A stretch of 64,000 nucleotides of DNA from assembly GCA_004794785.1 (NCBI GenBank), contig SJOL01004636.1:1-64000 (forward strand), written 5' to 3'. Origin of the DNA: Opisthorchis felineus (Eukaryota > Platyhelminthes > Trematoda > Opisthorchiida > Opisthorchiidae). The notes beneath the pieces are model-generated. The model ran no database searches and was not told the origin of the DNA. It saw only the letters and a list, made by a program, of their open reading frames with translations. The position numbers and the translations under genes were made by a program. Below are positions 36,259-46,082 of this stretch, in pieces; the stretch's first letter is position 1, and each line of letters begins with the position of its first letter.

Positions 36259-39200
36259 TTTTATTGAACACATTAGTCAATCTACCCAGCTTGTTTTTTC
36301 CCTTCTCTCTTTTAGCCCGATGTCAGTTTCGGTGCATTTATCATTTTATCGCAGCATTATCTTTCTTTCGAATGACCCTTCTCAGTGACTGATTGCTTAG
36401 GCCAGGTGATTTCAGCTAAAACCATGGCTGTGTTTCAGACAAAGCGATAGAAAATGATGGAACTAAACCCGTTTGTATTGGGCGGTCGGTCCGTTTTCCT
36501 TTCCATCACACTGCAATTCCTAGTGTGAACGTATGCCAGCTATTTGCCCACTCAATGTCAATCACTCCATATCTCCTGTCTAAATGCATTTCTGTGTTGT
36601 TCACAATTTGGTCAGTGCGATTTTCTGAGCGCCCCATTATTGTTGCAATCCCGTGGTGGCTTCTTTGACTGTATTTGCCTGTTGATAGCGTTTTTCATAT
36701 TGTATGGTTTTGTCTCCACTGTTTGTTTGTAGATGCCTATTAGATCGTCTTGTGACTATTCTGCACCCCGATCTAGAGTCTTCCCTCACTGTGGCTTTTT
36801 CTTGTTGGTTCAGTCTTGTGACCGGCAACCACGACAATCGTTATCAAAAATTCAATCATTTTTGGACATGGATGAAAATAGGGGGACATCTCGTTTCCGC
36901 TGGTGACCTTCAGCGGGAAGATACCCGCGATTTTCTAGCCATCCGTTTTTATTGTTAGTGAAGTGGCCAGTCATTCGGAACTTCCAGGATGGCGGACTTC
37001 AATAAGAGTGATATCTCCTTTCAGGCAGTTACATTCGTAGGTGACTTTTGGACTCAAAATGTGCGAAGGTTTCCGGCTTACTGGCATTACCGTGATCCAC
37101 AAAACAAGGCTTGCAAAGAGTTCCAAAAGGGATATAGAAAACTGGATTGAATGGCGACAGGTGTCATGCTTTCATATAACTGCGTCACTGTCAACTATTC
37201 TGTCATATTCGTCCTCGCTTTACAGGGGAGAAAACTTCCCTTAAACAGGAAATCCCACTCAGTGGAACATTGACAAATAGAGCGGTAGATTGGAAAACCT
37301 GATACCGGTGAGTTTCCTTTTGGTTCTAATGGTAGGGGATCACCCACACTTGAACTGCGTTTACAATCGCTTTCATCAGGTTCTGAATACTCGTTTAAGA
37401 AACGCAAACCTTTGATTTTCCTTAATCCAGTTAATCAAAACTGTAGGAAGACATAGGTGGCAGAAAACTCAGTATTCACACCTGTATGGCTTAAAATCTG
37501 CGGGTTATGGTGGGATGAGTTATCGTCCATGGCACCGCCAAAGAAGAACGATCCAGGTTGTTAGTTTCTGTCTAATGATTGCGGCTAAATTATCACTATT
37601 AAGTAATAATCTTGATGACGGTGAATTCAGGGTCCGGGTTGGTGTGTATTCGAATGAATAGTTACGGAGTCATTCTCTCGCAAGTTTCGTTTCAGGCACT
37701 CTGCATAGCTCATCAGGTGTGTGTCCTTTTCTCCATAGAATTGTGTTCTAAGTTACGCTCATAAGCGATAGGTAAATAGATGGTGCGGTTAATAGGTGGT
37801 ATGGTTATCCGGTTTTCTTTTGGGTATCGCCTACCTTTTGTAAGACATGGATGAGTCGATCACAAACGGCACGGAGCGGCCAGTATGTTCAATTCGTACA
37901 TGTGGCTTATGAGCGTCGCCTACTTCCAATCCTGCTCCACAGAGCAAGACCCTCGGGACTTGTTGCAGTTCGCGGTTTTTAATTATCATTTCCGGGACAT
38001 CTGTCTAGTTATATGATCGATTTCCGGTTAAAAGCGATGAAACTGTACTCACCTTGACAAGTATACGTATGTTTTGTTGGATCTTTACTTGATCTTGGAG
38101 TGGCGGCCTCGTAAATCGAGATCCATCTGGTACTGCTCTTTTCTTGACTGTTAACTGTAGTTTTCTGATGTCTGTACCCTCAATTAACTCCGACATGGAT
38201 CTCACTCTTACGACAAGTCAGAGCTTGTGAACTCTTCGTGGTTGGTGATCCAGACAAAGTGAATTAACTTTATGTGACAAGCTACGTTATGGATGTTTAC
38301 AAACCTTGTCCGTTATCAGAAAGCCAGGCGTGAGAACGCGCCCGCAAGGATCAACTTTTTGATTTTACTCAAAATTACACGATGCATATGAATAAAAACA
38401 GGAAGAGTGGTCCGATGTTGGGCGACACATTGAGGTTGGTGATTTTAAACCGGATGCAAATAAGACCGAAATCTCAATGAAAAGCTCTCAATCGCATCTG
38501 AACTTGAGCTTGATTGGTTTCAACCAATTCAATTCGTTTCATAGTCCCATACAAAAGAAAAAAGGTTTACTTTGAGAGATCTGGTGAAAATCTAGGTAAT
38601 TTTTTGTTCACATCCTTGAATGAATTCAGCCAAGTTTCTATTTAGACAAGTTCTACTGTTTGAACTTTCACGAATAATACCTATTTCCAGTTATATGGTG
38701 TTCAGTTGATGTGACTTGCTAATTTGGATCAGTCCTAATATGCTGCTTGTAAACTCGCGTAGTTCCGTATTTAATCCTCCGATTAACTGAGCTAACCAGC
38801 ATCCGCATTAAGGAATGTCTATGGAAGACAGTCCAGCTTGATTGTATTGATATGCGGGCAGATTAGATAAAGGTATAACTAAAAGAAGTTATTTTACTTT
38901 AAGAAGTTCATTAACATGTCCACCAGCAAATGTTCACTAAGATGCTGGCACGTGGTAATGGACTGTGATATCTTGAAGGCTCTCACGTATGGGTAGGTCC
39001 TGTTTTCTCGATACGAACAGACTGTATGGACCATAGTTTTCACAATGTGGACGCTGCTTTTATCTTTGTTCCGACTGATAGCTTCTTTCCAAAGGTGTCC
39101 TCCACATGTGAATAGTTGTTATACGTACATGACGAAATTGACTAGTTTACGTATGCTTGCATTGAGTTACCTTTCAACTGACATAGCTTGCGAATCTTTC

Positions 39201-39884
39201 AGAACATTAGAACTACTACCTTGAAGGTTCAGTTTTACAACGCGAACCGTGTGCGTATGTACGGCAGGTTAAGGACAAAGGACAAGATAATCGATGCAGC
39301 ACCATCAATAGCTGCGTGAAATTGCCGTGTCGGTGAGTACCTCGAACCATTAATGTGGTGGGTCTTCAATACCTCAACTCCGCACCAAAGCAGCCGAGGC
39401 CCTTTTTCATGCTCCGTCTTCAGGTCGTGCGTTGTCCTTAAGTGTGTATGTAATGATCTATTTCCTTCGTTTCTTACTTGAACCCTGGGGTGCGTAAACC
39501 AGGATGTTAGGTGGTTCAACAACACTATTGATACAAATTGAGTTGCCATTCCTCCATGGTTCCAACATGCGGATAAATATATGAAGTTATTTCTTCAGTC
39601 ATATTGTTCGCTTTCAACCTATAGCCTAGCCAGATTTTGTCATTTTCTAGATACGTTTCAATACACTAAATCCGAGGTGGCATTCTGTCCGGCGGTCGCA
39701 GACTACCCATAGTTTTCTCCTGTATCTCTTAGAGCTTTTTTTCACTCAGGCTTGTCTCAATGTTGCGGTTGCACCCTTTTCGCAAGGCTGACCACGACAC
39801 CAATTAATTTCAGTTTCTTGCCGGGATGCACGATTCACAGGGTTACTGAAAACCCTTGGGCCTTATAAGCAGTGTGTTCCGTCA
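36259..39884. other. No gene recognised
   Basis: Begins with the probable 3' untranslated region of MBOAT7. The remainder shows only short frames without motifs and no repeat that I can match within the window. Confidence 0.4.
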
Positions 39885-40012
39885 AGAAAATATACTGCGA
39901 TATCTCGAATATCGTCCTAACTAAAACATCAGGTGACCTTTGTGCGGCACATTCAGTTGAGGAATATCATAAAACGAGAGATTTAGCTGGGATTCAGTTG
40001 AGTCCTCCGTTA
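39885..40012 (+). repeat. Hammerhead-associated repeat family, body copy
   Basis: Matches the reverse complement of about 50515-50625. Shared wording includes ATCTCGAATATCGT, GACCTTTGTGC, GCACATTCAGTTGA and GAATATCA. The region upstream, where the family has its ribozyme, has lost any readable core. Confidence 0.75.
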
Positions 40013-41008
40013 ACAATATGTTTTCCTGAAGATACCGCATGCTTAATGACGTGACACGTCTTGACAATGGCCGAAGGCTTTTCACCATCACTATCCAAAA
40101 ACTTTGGACTAGAGGAAAATTGTATGGAGCCAACCGGTTTTTAGGTGTGTTGCATCGAAAATATGCGTTTTCACAACCGGCTCAAAAAACACCATCTTTC
40201 ATGTTGTTTTGGGTCAGTTTGATCCGAGGGGGAAGGCCACTATGCCCGTGTCATTTACCGTGATACACAAATTCAGAGTGAGGTTGGTATGATAAGTTTT
40301 TCTATCCATGGTCAACTTGATCAGAAACATTACGAACGACACTAGAGACACTTAGAACCATCCAGACTGCTTCACTTTCGTTTTACAAGTGATTCTAGCA
40401 GCTGTCGAGGATGTCATGGAGGTTCATGCAAATCGGAAAAAGTTGTAGCACATCTTATTCAGGTCAAACCTTGAATCGAGTTAAAACGACTGGAAAAAAC
40501 ACGTAAGAGCTAAAACTGTTGGTTGCTTCCAGTATAAGTAACCGTGAAATCGGTAAAGACCATAGGTAGTGTCAGTTAACAACACTTTTTGATCTTTGGA
40601 ATGTCAAATAAGCGTCTGGGTAAAGATGTACATACTTCTAGCAAGTCCACCGAGTAGCGAGATCCACACTCTTTATCCTAACAGTCGATTTTCCCCATAG
40701 CATCATCCTTTTACCTGACATACGTCTGTTCATCGGACGTTCACTTAGGCTGGAAAGCTGTTCACCGGGTTTATGCACACAGTCCACTTATCGCCTGAAT
40801 GTTTCAGAAGCCAAACTACGGTACAAGAACCGAAGCGCCGTTCATTGTCAGTTCCATACTCTAAATCGGTCTTGCGCAGTTCACAAAAATTATAGACCAT
40901 TTGCTGTTCACATCTGGACAAGCATCACAGGTGCATTCTCATGCACGATGCCCCATTTCTGCCTGACTCTGCTTGCTTGAATTGACACGCCGCATCCGAG
41001 CGTTTTCG
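40013..41008. other. No gene recognised
   Basis: No motif-bearing frame and no repeat that I can match within the window. Confidence 0.4.
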
Positions 41009-41077
41009 GCCCGGGCAGCCTGGTGGTCAAGATTGCGGACTTTTGTTTCGACAACCTAAGTTCAAATCCCCGCATAG
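41009..41077 (+). repeat. tRNA-like SINE head or tRNA pseudogene
   Basis: A stretch of tRNA length with an A-box-like GGTGGTCAAGATTGCGG and a B-box-like AGTTCAAATCC at 41059-41069, the spacing of a pol III internal promoter. The ends do not pair as a tRNA acceptor stem, so it is not a functional tRNA gene. It lies about 120 bases from the Penelope-like element. Confidence 0.5.
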
Positions 41078-41195
41078 TTGCCTTCAGATTGGCTGCCGAC
41101 TTCCGTTTTGAAAATCGATCACACATGTTACTTCATCAAGAAGGTGTAAAAGACTGTTAAATCAGGTGAAAAACGCTGGGAACCGATTGAGTAAT

Positions 41196-41309
41196 CATCG
41201 TTTTCGGAAAAGTTTTTTAAAAATCGGTAGATTTATTGCTGGGCAACGTTTCGCTTTTGACACAAAAGCTTTGTCAGGCCAAGTGACTAGGTTACGAGGT
41301 TGGTCGAGA
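41196..41309 (-). repeat. Inverted terminal repeat of the Penelope-like element, left
   Basis: Reverse complement of 42404-42517 with about 6 mismatches in 114 bases. Its inner end fuses directly to the reverse transcriptase frame (LVESGGKLKTT), marking the truncation breakpoint. Confidence 0.92.
41245..41277 (-). ncRNA. Hammerhead-like core, degenerate, left Penelope repeat
   Basis: On the minus strand: CTGACAA, stem GCTTTT with loop GTGTC and AAAAGC, then GAAACG. The conserved CTGANGA has its G changed (CTGACAA), so self-cleavage is doubtful. It is the damaged twin of the motif at 42436. Confidence 0.5.
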
Positions 41310-41705
41310 GTGGTGGGAAATTAAAAACTACGATCTCCGAGAAACCAACAGACACGGGAACCGTTTTAAACTACTCATCAGCACACCCAAAGTCCGTGTA
41401 CGCCAGCATTGTCTCATCGATGTTTCGTCGAGTCAGTGCGCTGTGCACAGAAGAGATCAACCGAACGGCAGCTCAAATAGAGATTTCCAACAGACTTCAA
41501 GAAAGGATACCCAGTGAGTTTGATTAGGCGTCAACTAAGAAAGATATTGGCTCCGGTATCTAGACCCAGTAAGGAATGGATTGGCACAGCAGTCATTCCA
41601 TATAAAGCAGGGACATCAGAGGTTATTCGAAGAATGCTGAACTTAGCCAACATTCGAGTAGCTTTGCAGAAGGTAAAAACCTACGCTCAGTTTTGGTGCA
41701 ATTGA
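41300..41705 (+). pseudogene. Penelope-like reverse transcriptase C-terminal remnant, frameshifted
   Basis: Two overlapping plus-strand frames read on from each other. The first (41300-41527) has KLKTTISEKPTDTGTVLNYS then AHPKSVYASIVSSMFRR, the end of a Penelope-type reverse transcriptase (compare YRKPTDTGTILNYSS and HPKS blocks of the family). The second (41514-41705) has SLIRRQLRKILAPVSRPSKE and WIGTAVIPY, the linker to the endonuclease. A further shift near 41690 leads into the GIY-YIG frame. The catalytic aspartates lie upstream of the truncation and are absent. Confidence 0.85.
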
Positions 41706-42136
41706 AAGATTCCCTCCCGGTTGAAAGGACTAGGGACTGTGTGTATAAAATTAACTACAACGACTGCGCTAAGGTTTACATAGGACAAACTGCCAGGGAA
41801 TTGCACACCAGAATTGGTGAGCATAAAAGGAGAATAAACAAACCACCAAGGAATGCGGAAGAATACCAAACGCTGGTCAAAGACTCAGCGATGGCGGTAC
41901 ATGCATTAGACACAGGACATAGAATAGATTTGGATAATGTGGAAGTTTTAAGACGGGGACTGCGATTCACACCAAAGCGGCTGATAGCCGAAGCGGTGGA
42001 AGTCACCAAGCATCACAGCGTGAACAGAATCAAGGGTGTGGAACTGGCGAGCGTATGGAAAACCGAGTTGACACGTGGCTGTGTGGTTGTCAATTCACGT
42101 AGAATCATTAGCAAAAACAGGGGGTGGAAATCCTAA
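41693..42136 (+). CDS. GIY-YIG endonuclease domain of a Penelope-like element (147 codons)
   Basis: This is the C-terminal endonuclease domain of Penelope-like retroelements, which nicks the target DNA so that the RNA can be copied in place. Visible features are VYKI at 17-20 (the GIY strand), VYIG at 28-31 (the YIG strand), Arg36 and Arg40, EHKRRI (43-48), and LIAEAVEV with a likely metal-binding Glu100. Cys16, Cys25, His70 and His76 fit the CCHH zinc motif typical of this group. The domain is open to its stop. It lacks its reverse transcriptase in frame, so it is part of a dead copy. Its Met is an internal codon reached through a frameshift. Confidence 0.9.
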   Translation: MVQLKDSLPVERTRDCVYKINYNDCAKVYIGQTARELHTRIGEHKRRINKPPRNAEEYQTLVKDSAMAVHALDTGHRIDLDNVEVLRRGLRFTPKRLIAEAVEVTKHHSVNRIKGVELASVWKTELTRGCVVVNSRRIISKNRGWKS

Positions 42137-42403
42137 TCCGACCAAAGTTCACAGAATCTCTCTTACACAACTATCGTAGCACTAGCCCATCCACACAGAC
42201 GGACAGAAAGTGCAAACGAAGTTCAAGAGGGATCATCAAGTAAACCGAACCAGAAGAACTACACCCTAAGCTGGACCCAAATCCATTTAGGTTCCCCCAT
42301 TGGCCCAACACTTGGTCACCCACCCTAACACACAAAATCCTTCGGCCGACATCCAACAGAGATTCAGCTTGACTTAGATGATTGGTTCTCCTTCCGCCTT
42401 AAA

Positions 42404-42517
42404 TCTCGACCAGCCTCGTAACCTAGTCACTTGGCCTGACGAGGCTTTTGTGTCAAAAGCGAAACGTTGCCCAGCAATAATTCTACCGATTTTTACCAAA
42501 CTTTTCCGAAAACGATG
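42404..42517 (+). repeat. Terminal repeat of the Penelope-like element, right
   Basis: Lies about 270 bases after the endonuclease stop and is the better preserved copy. It contains the hammerhead-like motif at 42436-42468. Confidence 0.9.
42436..42468 (+). ncRNA. Hammerhead-like ribozyme motif in Penelope terminal repeat
   Basis: CTGACGA, one extra G, a 6-bp stem (GCTTTT and AAAAGC) with loop GTGTC, then GAAACGTTG. Core residues CTGANGA and GAAA are all present. Hammerheads of this minimal kind are known from Penelope-like elements across animals. The extra base between CTGACGA and stem II and the very short stem III leave in vitro activity uncertain. Confidence 0.65.
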
Positions 42518-43287
42518 TAAAAGGCTGCTTTAAAAGATGCCTAATGCTATTGCTTCATGTCCTACGAATGGAGCATTCATAATCGTGGCACGTCTCTTCA
42601 CTGAATTCGCACCACATCACCTAGTTATCGCTTGTAATTGGTGACTAAACTTCTCACTGCTGTTAGTGAACGCGTCTTTCAGATAACACCACCACGGAAT
42701 TTTCACAGATGATATCTGACGATGACATTTAAAATCACATTCGTATTCAATCTGGCCATGCGAAAATACTTAAATGCACTTGTCGTGTAGATGCGATTTC
42801 CCACTCGATCTTTACCTTCACCAGATGACCCGTTTGTGTACGTGGAGTGAGTTTTACTGCGAGGCTCAGTTGTTCAAACAACTTATGCGACCTATGAGAT
42901 TGTGCTGCATGATTAACAAACTAATGATGCCTTCACAAATCTCCTGCAGTCGTCGATGAACTAACAGACCGCTGGTAGTTTTGGGATATGATTATTTCAA
43001 CAGGACGAAGTTTCAATTGAGGATTGTCAAATCTCCTTACACTACCATTATTCTACAAGTGGCTCAGAGGAAGAATAATTGCGCAAGATAAATGAAACCT
43101 CCATATGGGGCGTGTTATATCTAACTGCTGTCCCCGCTCCGGTGCTTTAGTGCCGTAAAAAGATTCGCCAACAAAGAACAAAACAGCCTTATTGCAAACA
43201 AGCGAGTGCAAAAGTTACGACGGCCTCGCGCCATTCAAAGGGCACTCTGACTGTATGATCGGCGTTTAGTGAACATCCATCAACGTC
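42518..43287. other. No gene recognised
   Basis: Sequence beyond the Penelope-like repeat with no motif-bearing frame or matched repeat. Confidence 0.4.
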
Positions 43288-43400
43288 GACCGTGCTTCTG
43301 TGAAATGCCTGAACACTTATCATAGTCGATCGTGCTTCTGTGACGTGCCTGAACACTCACCAGCTTTTGCTGAATTGATTGAGTGATTGATTGACCTGGA
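43288..43400 (+). repeat. Two-copy 40-base tandem repeat and TTGA-like tail
   Basis: Two adjacent units share GTGCTTCTGTGA, TGCCTGAACACT and the spacing between (about 43289-43328 and 43329-43366). They are followed by TGATTGAGTGATTGATTGA. The layout resembles an RTE-type LINE 3' end, like the GATT run at 24545-24560, but no coding sequence is attached. Confidence 0.6.
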
Positions 43401-43579
43401 TGCTTGCTGGTGGTTTTAGGGTCTCAGTAGGTTCCGGGCATTCTGGGGTCAATTTCAGGAATCTGACCTTCCTGACAAGCCGTCAGTCGAAGGCCAGTCG
43501 ACACGTGATCGTGCGAGGTGCTTTTCGTGAATGAAGAATGAGCTGGGCTATGTCCCGTTCAGGTAATCACGCTGCTGTT

Positions 43580-43770
43580 CAGCCACTTGTGGCCGAACTG
43601 CTTAGTGTTCGACCACTTGCCAGAAAATCGTGGGTTCGAAACTCTCCGAGTTTTGTGAGATGTGCACTGCTGATGATTCCAAATAAGGATGAAACAGCTG
43701 TACGGTGTTTCTCGGCTTTGCATCATAGACTGGTTTCAATGACAGGAGGAAAGCTTAATTTAAGATTTCA
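43580..43770 (+). mobile_element. tRNA-headed SINE with hammerhead (Smα-like), copy A
   Basis: A tRNA-like 5' head has GTGGCCGAACTG as A box and GGGTTCGAA at 43632-43640 as B box. A hammerhead and a short 3' tail reading GTGTTTCTCGGCTTTGCATCA follow. This order is that of the Smα SINEs of Schistosoma. Tail and ribozyme match copies B and C nearby. It would be transcribed by RNA polymerase III and moved by a LINE in trans; both are inferred from the family. Confidence 0.8.
43664..43708 (+). ncRNA. Type I hammerhead ribozyme in SINE copy A
   Basis: Stem I strand GCACTG, core CTGATGA, stem II TCC/GGA with loop AAATAA, GAAAC, a tiny stem III, cleavage triplet GTA, then CGGTGT. GCACTG pairs with CGGTGT over six positions using G-U wobbles. 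The one fault is a U-U pair at the base of stem II where hammerheads have G-C. The motif is convincing; activity of this copy is uncertain. Confidence 0.72.
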
Positions 43771-44469
43771 TCTCCGTCCGCCGTGGACGGATTAGTCTGT
43801 TGAGACGGGAATTTCAGTGGGCATAAAAATAAGTGAAAAGTCGCGAGATTTCAAGCGATTATGACAAACGTGCAATAAGTTATTCGGTTTCAGGCAAGAC
43901 TGAAGACCCCATAGGATCAACTTGCACTTCAAAGAGCATAGCCCCTGGTTTGATGATTGGTGCCAAATCCCTCTCAAATTCGGCTATATCGGTGATAAGT
44001 AAGGTAGAACTAGCGCAGTACGAAGTCGGTTTCTTCAGCAAAGTTTGGAACCTAACAACAAACCTTCTTATTTGAAAATGGATTACGATTTTACGCAGGT
44101 TTGTTCACCTAAATTACAGAAACAAACAGATCGGACAATATACCTTGGGGAAAGTGGCAGAAAACGTGTGTAGGTTGTTCAGCTACTTCACCTAACGAGA
44201 GAAAATTTGAATATTAATGTCTGATATGGGCTGCCCTTTCAATGTTTGTTAACAATGAAAGCATGTGACTGAATTGTACGGAAATGTTAACAACGTCAAA
44301 AAATATGATATCCTGGAAGAGCTTCAATTTTACTATCAAGAGAGGGTAACCATAATATACACGGTCTTAGTGTAAGCACATCCGCCACTTAGTACTACAC
44401 TGATTTGACTAATTAAGTATGTCAGTAGTGTGAGGAGATTTGAGAATTTTCAATGGATATTTCGTCCTG
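43771..44469. other. No gene recognised
   Basis: Sequence between SINE copies A and B with no motif-bearing frame. Confidence 0.4.
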
Positions 44470-44610
44470 TAAATGAAGCCATTATACGTTGAAGCACTGT
44501 ACGGCTTAATCCTTATTGGAAGTAATCGGCAGTGCGCATCTCACGAGCTTCCAGGAGATTCGAACTCACAACCCCCCGGATAGCAGTTAGAGACTAAGTT
44601 ATTCCAACAC
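44470..44610 (-). mobile_element. SINE copy B with decayed hammerhead
   Basis: The minus strand carries a B box GAGTTCGAATCTC and then GATGCGCACTG. The hammerhead core is damaged (CCGATTA and TTAAGC), followed by GTACAGTGCTTC. Stem I GCACTG/CAGTGC is still perfectly paired. It is homologous to copy A from the B box to the tail and is in inverted orientation about 0.8 kb away. Confidence 0.75.
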
Positions 44611-44689
44611 GAAGAACTAACGCCCAGACAGAAAATATAGCCACCCATCCTTCATTCACAGAATCCATGGTATCCACTGCTGATCACGA

Positions 44690-44840
44690 AATTTCGATTT
44701 CGAACGCTCCGAAGATGCGTGAGATACGCGCTGCTCACGGTCCTCAACAAGAATGAAATAGCACTACATCATCATCAGAAACAGCAGCATTGGGGTACAG
44801 TGCTTCTCGGCCTTTCTGCAGAGATTGGCTCCATTTAGAA
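44690..44840 (+). mobile_element. SINE copy C, interrupted
   Basis: A B-box-like TTTCGAACGCTCC and GAGATACGCGCTG are followed by a ruined core. GTACAGTGCTTCTCGG then matches the tail of copies A and B. About 32 extra bases beginning ACTACATCATCATCAG interrupt the stem III region and may be a small later insertion. Confidence 0.6.
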
Positions 44841-46017
44841 TGACAATTATGAGCGCAAATGCGCTTACAACGATACCAGTAGTCCCTCAACGGTCGATGT
44901 CGATAAAAAATTGTTTAAAAATAAACTCAAATTAATCGGTTCCCGCATAATTTGAGCGAATTCTTCTGAGGTCAATGGAGATGAACCTTCTAATTTCACG
45001 CAAACTCTCTCAAGGCATGATTTCACCCAATATCCAACGGTCAAATTTGCTCCTCTATGAAGTTTCATAGGACGATTTTATCCGGAAATGGCTCCACGAA
45101 TAGTTCAGTGTCAAAGACATGTACCGTTCTTTTTTCCGGGACTGGCTAACAGCTTTCATGTATCATACATGGCGAAGGCGCATATCTTTATTCCAGAACG
45201 AATTTAAATCCGTTCACTCACTGGGGATCTTCTGCAAGGATGGCACGTACTTTCCCACGGTGCAGCAAAAAATCAGCTGACGTGCACTGGAACCCTTCTA
45301 ACAGATACTGTAGTTCCCGTGATGCAACGACATATATTCCCGATTTGCTTCCATTATCACTGTTTTGGTGGAGACATTGGTTCAAGCACAAAACTATCGA
45401 ACGCTTTGTAAGATGGACAGAACAGGCGGTTCCGTACTTTTAACGTGTCCATGAACAAGTTATTACGGTTGAGTTAAGCGAGAATTGCGAGTCCTTACTG
45501 AAGTCGTATGCCAACTACCCTGACAACAAGCCGTGGCGCTGTCATGCGGCGTTGTGTCAATGTGCACCTTTTGTTTCAGAGACGGACCGAAGCAATGGTG
45601 TAGTCTGAAATTGTATATGGTGCGAATCAGGGGTAAGCAGGTACGATAGGCTACAGCAACCTGATCACTGGATTAACGTGACTGAATTTTGATAAACCGA
45701 GGCCGAGCGTCATAAAAGGGAAGCTCGTAGTCGTTCAGAGCGATAATTATTTTCAGAAGGAGTTAGCAGTATCGATGTGTTGATTTAGTGAAGAAACGTA
45801 CATGGGAGCCATACGGGGACGCTATCTATCTATTGCCAAGAGCAAATGATTCCAGAACTACTCCAAGGTGGATGGTTATTCGAGTTGCTATCTGCCACAG
45901 AACAGACCATGTTAAGTTGCTCTCTCTAAGGAAGCCACAAGCTCTTTCAAAGAAGAAATAGCCTAGCAGAAGAGACTACTCTTAGTCGGTTTGGGAATGA
46001 CCTCTACAGGGGACATA
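44841..46017. other. No gene recognised
   Basis: Open frames 44865-45068 and 45240-45443 have no motif and no splice context. Confidence 0.4.
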
Positions 46018-46082
46018 ACTGTCATCATCATCGACAGTATCACATCAGTGTTTAATACTAATGCTTCGCTGCCGTAGGAGAC
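46018..46082 (-). mobile_element. RTE-type LINE 3' end fragment
   Basis: GTCATCATCATCGACAGTAT, ACATCAGTGTT and ATGCTTCGCTGCC match the reverse complement of the last 65 bases of the intron 6 RTE (35370-35436) with few changes. It is a minus-strand, extremely 5'-truncated insertion. Confidence 0.75.

Larger units (their letters stand above)
41196..42517 (+). mobile_element. Truncated Penelope-like element between inverted repeats
   Basis: The segment contains the end of a Penelope-type reverse transcriptase, a GIY-YIG endonuclease domain and a 3' untranslated stretch. A 114-base terminal repeat is present once at each end in opposite orientation (41196-41309 and 42404-42517, about 6 mismatches). 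Penelope-like elements commonly carry terminal repeats, sometimes with an inverted partial copy at the 5'-truncated end, and these repeats often hold hammerhead-type motifs. Most of the reverse transcriptase (about two thirds of a full element) is missing at the left, where the inverted repeat runs straight into coding sequence. Confidence 0.9.

Noticed and set aside
37700..37740. CTGATGAG on the minus strand as another hammerhead core
   Set aside because: No GAAA follows at the right distance and there is no stem II. The same applies to CTGATGA-like words near 26540 and 51214.
41009..41077. Functional tRNA gene
   Set aside because: A and B boxes are present, but the acceptor ends do not pair and the anticodon arm is irregular; better seen as a SINE head or pseudogene.
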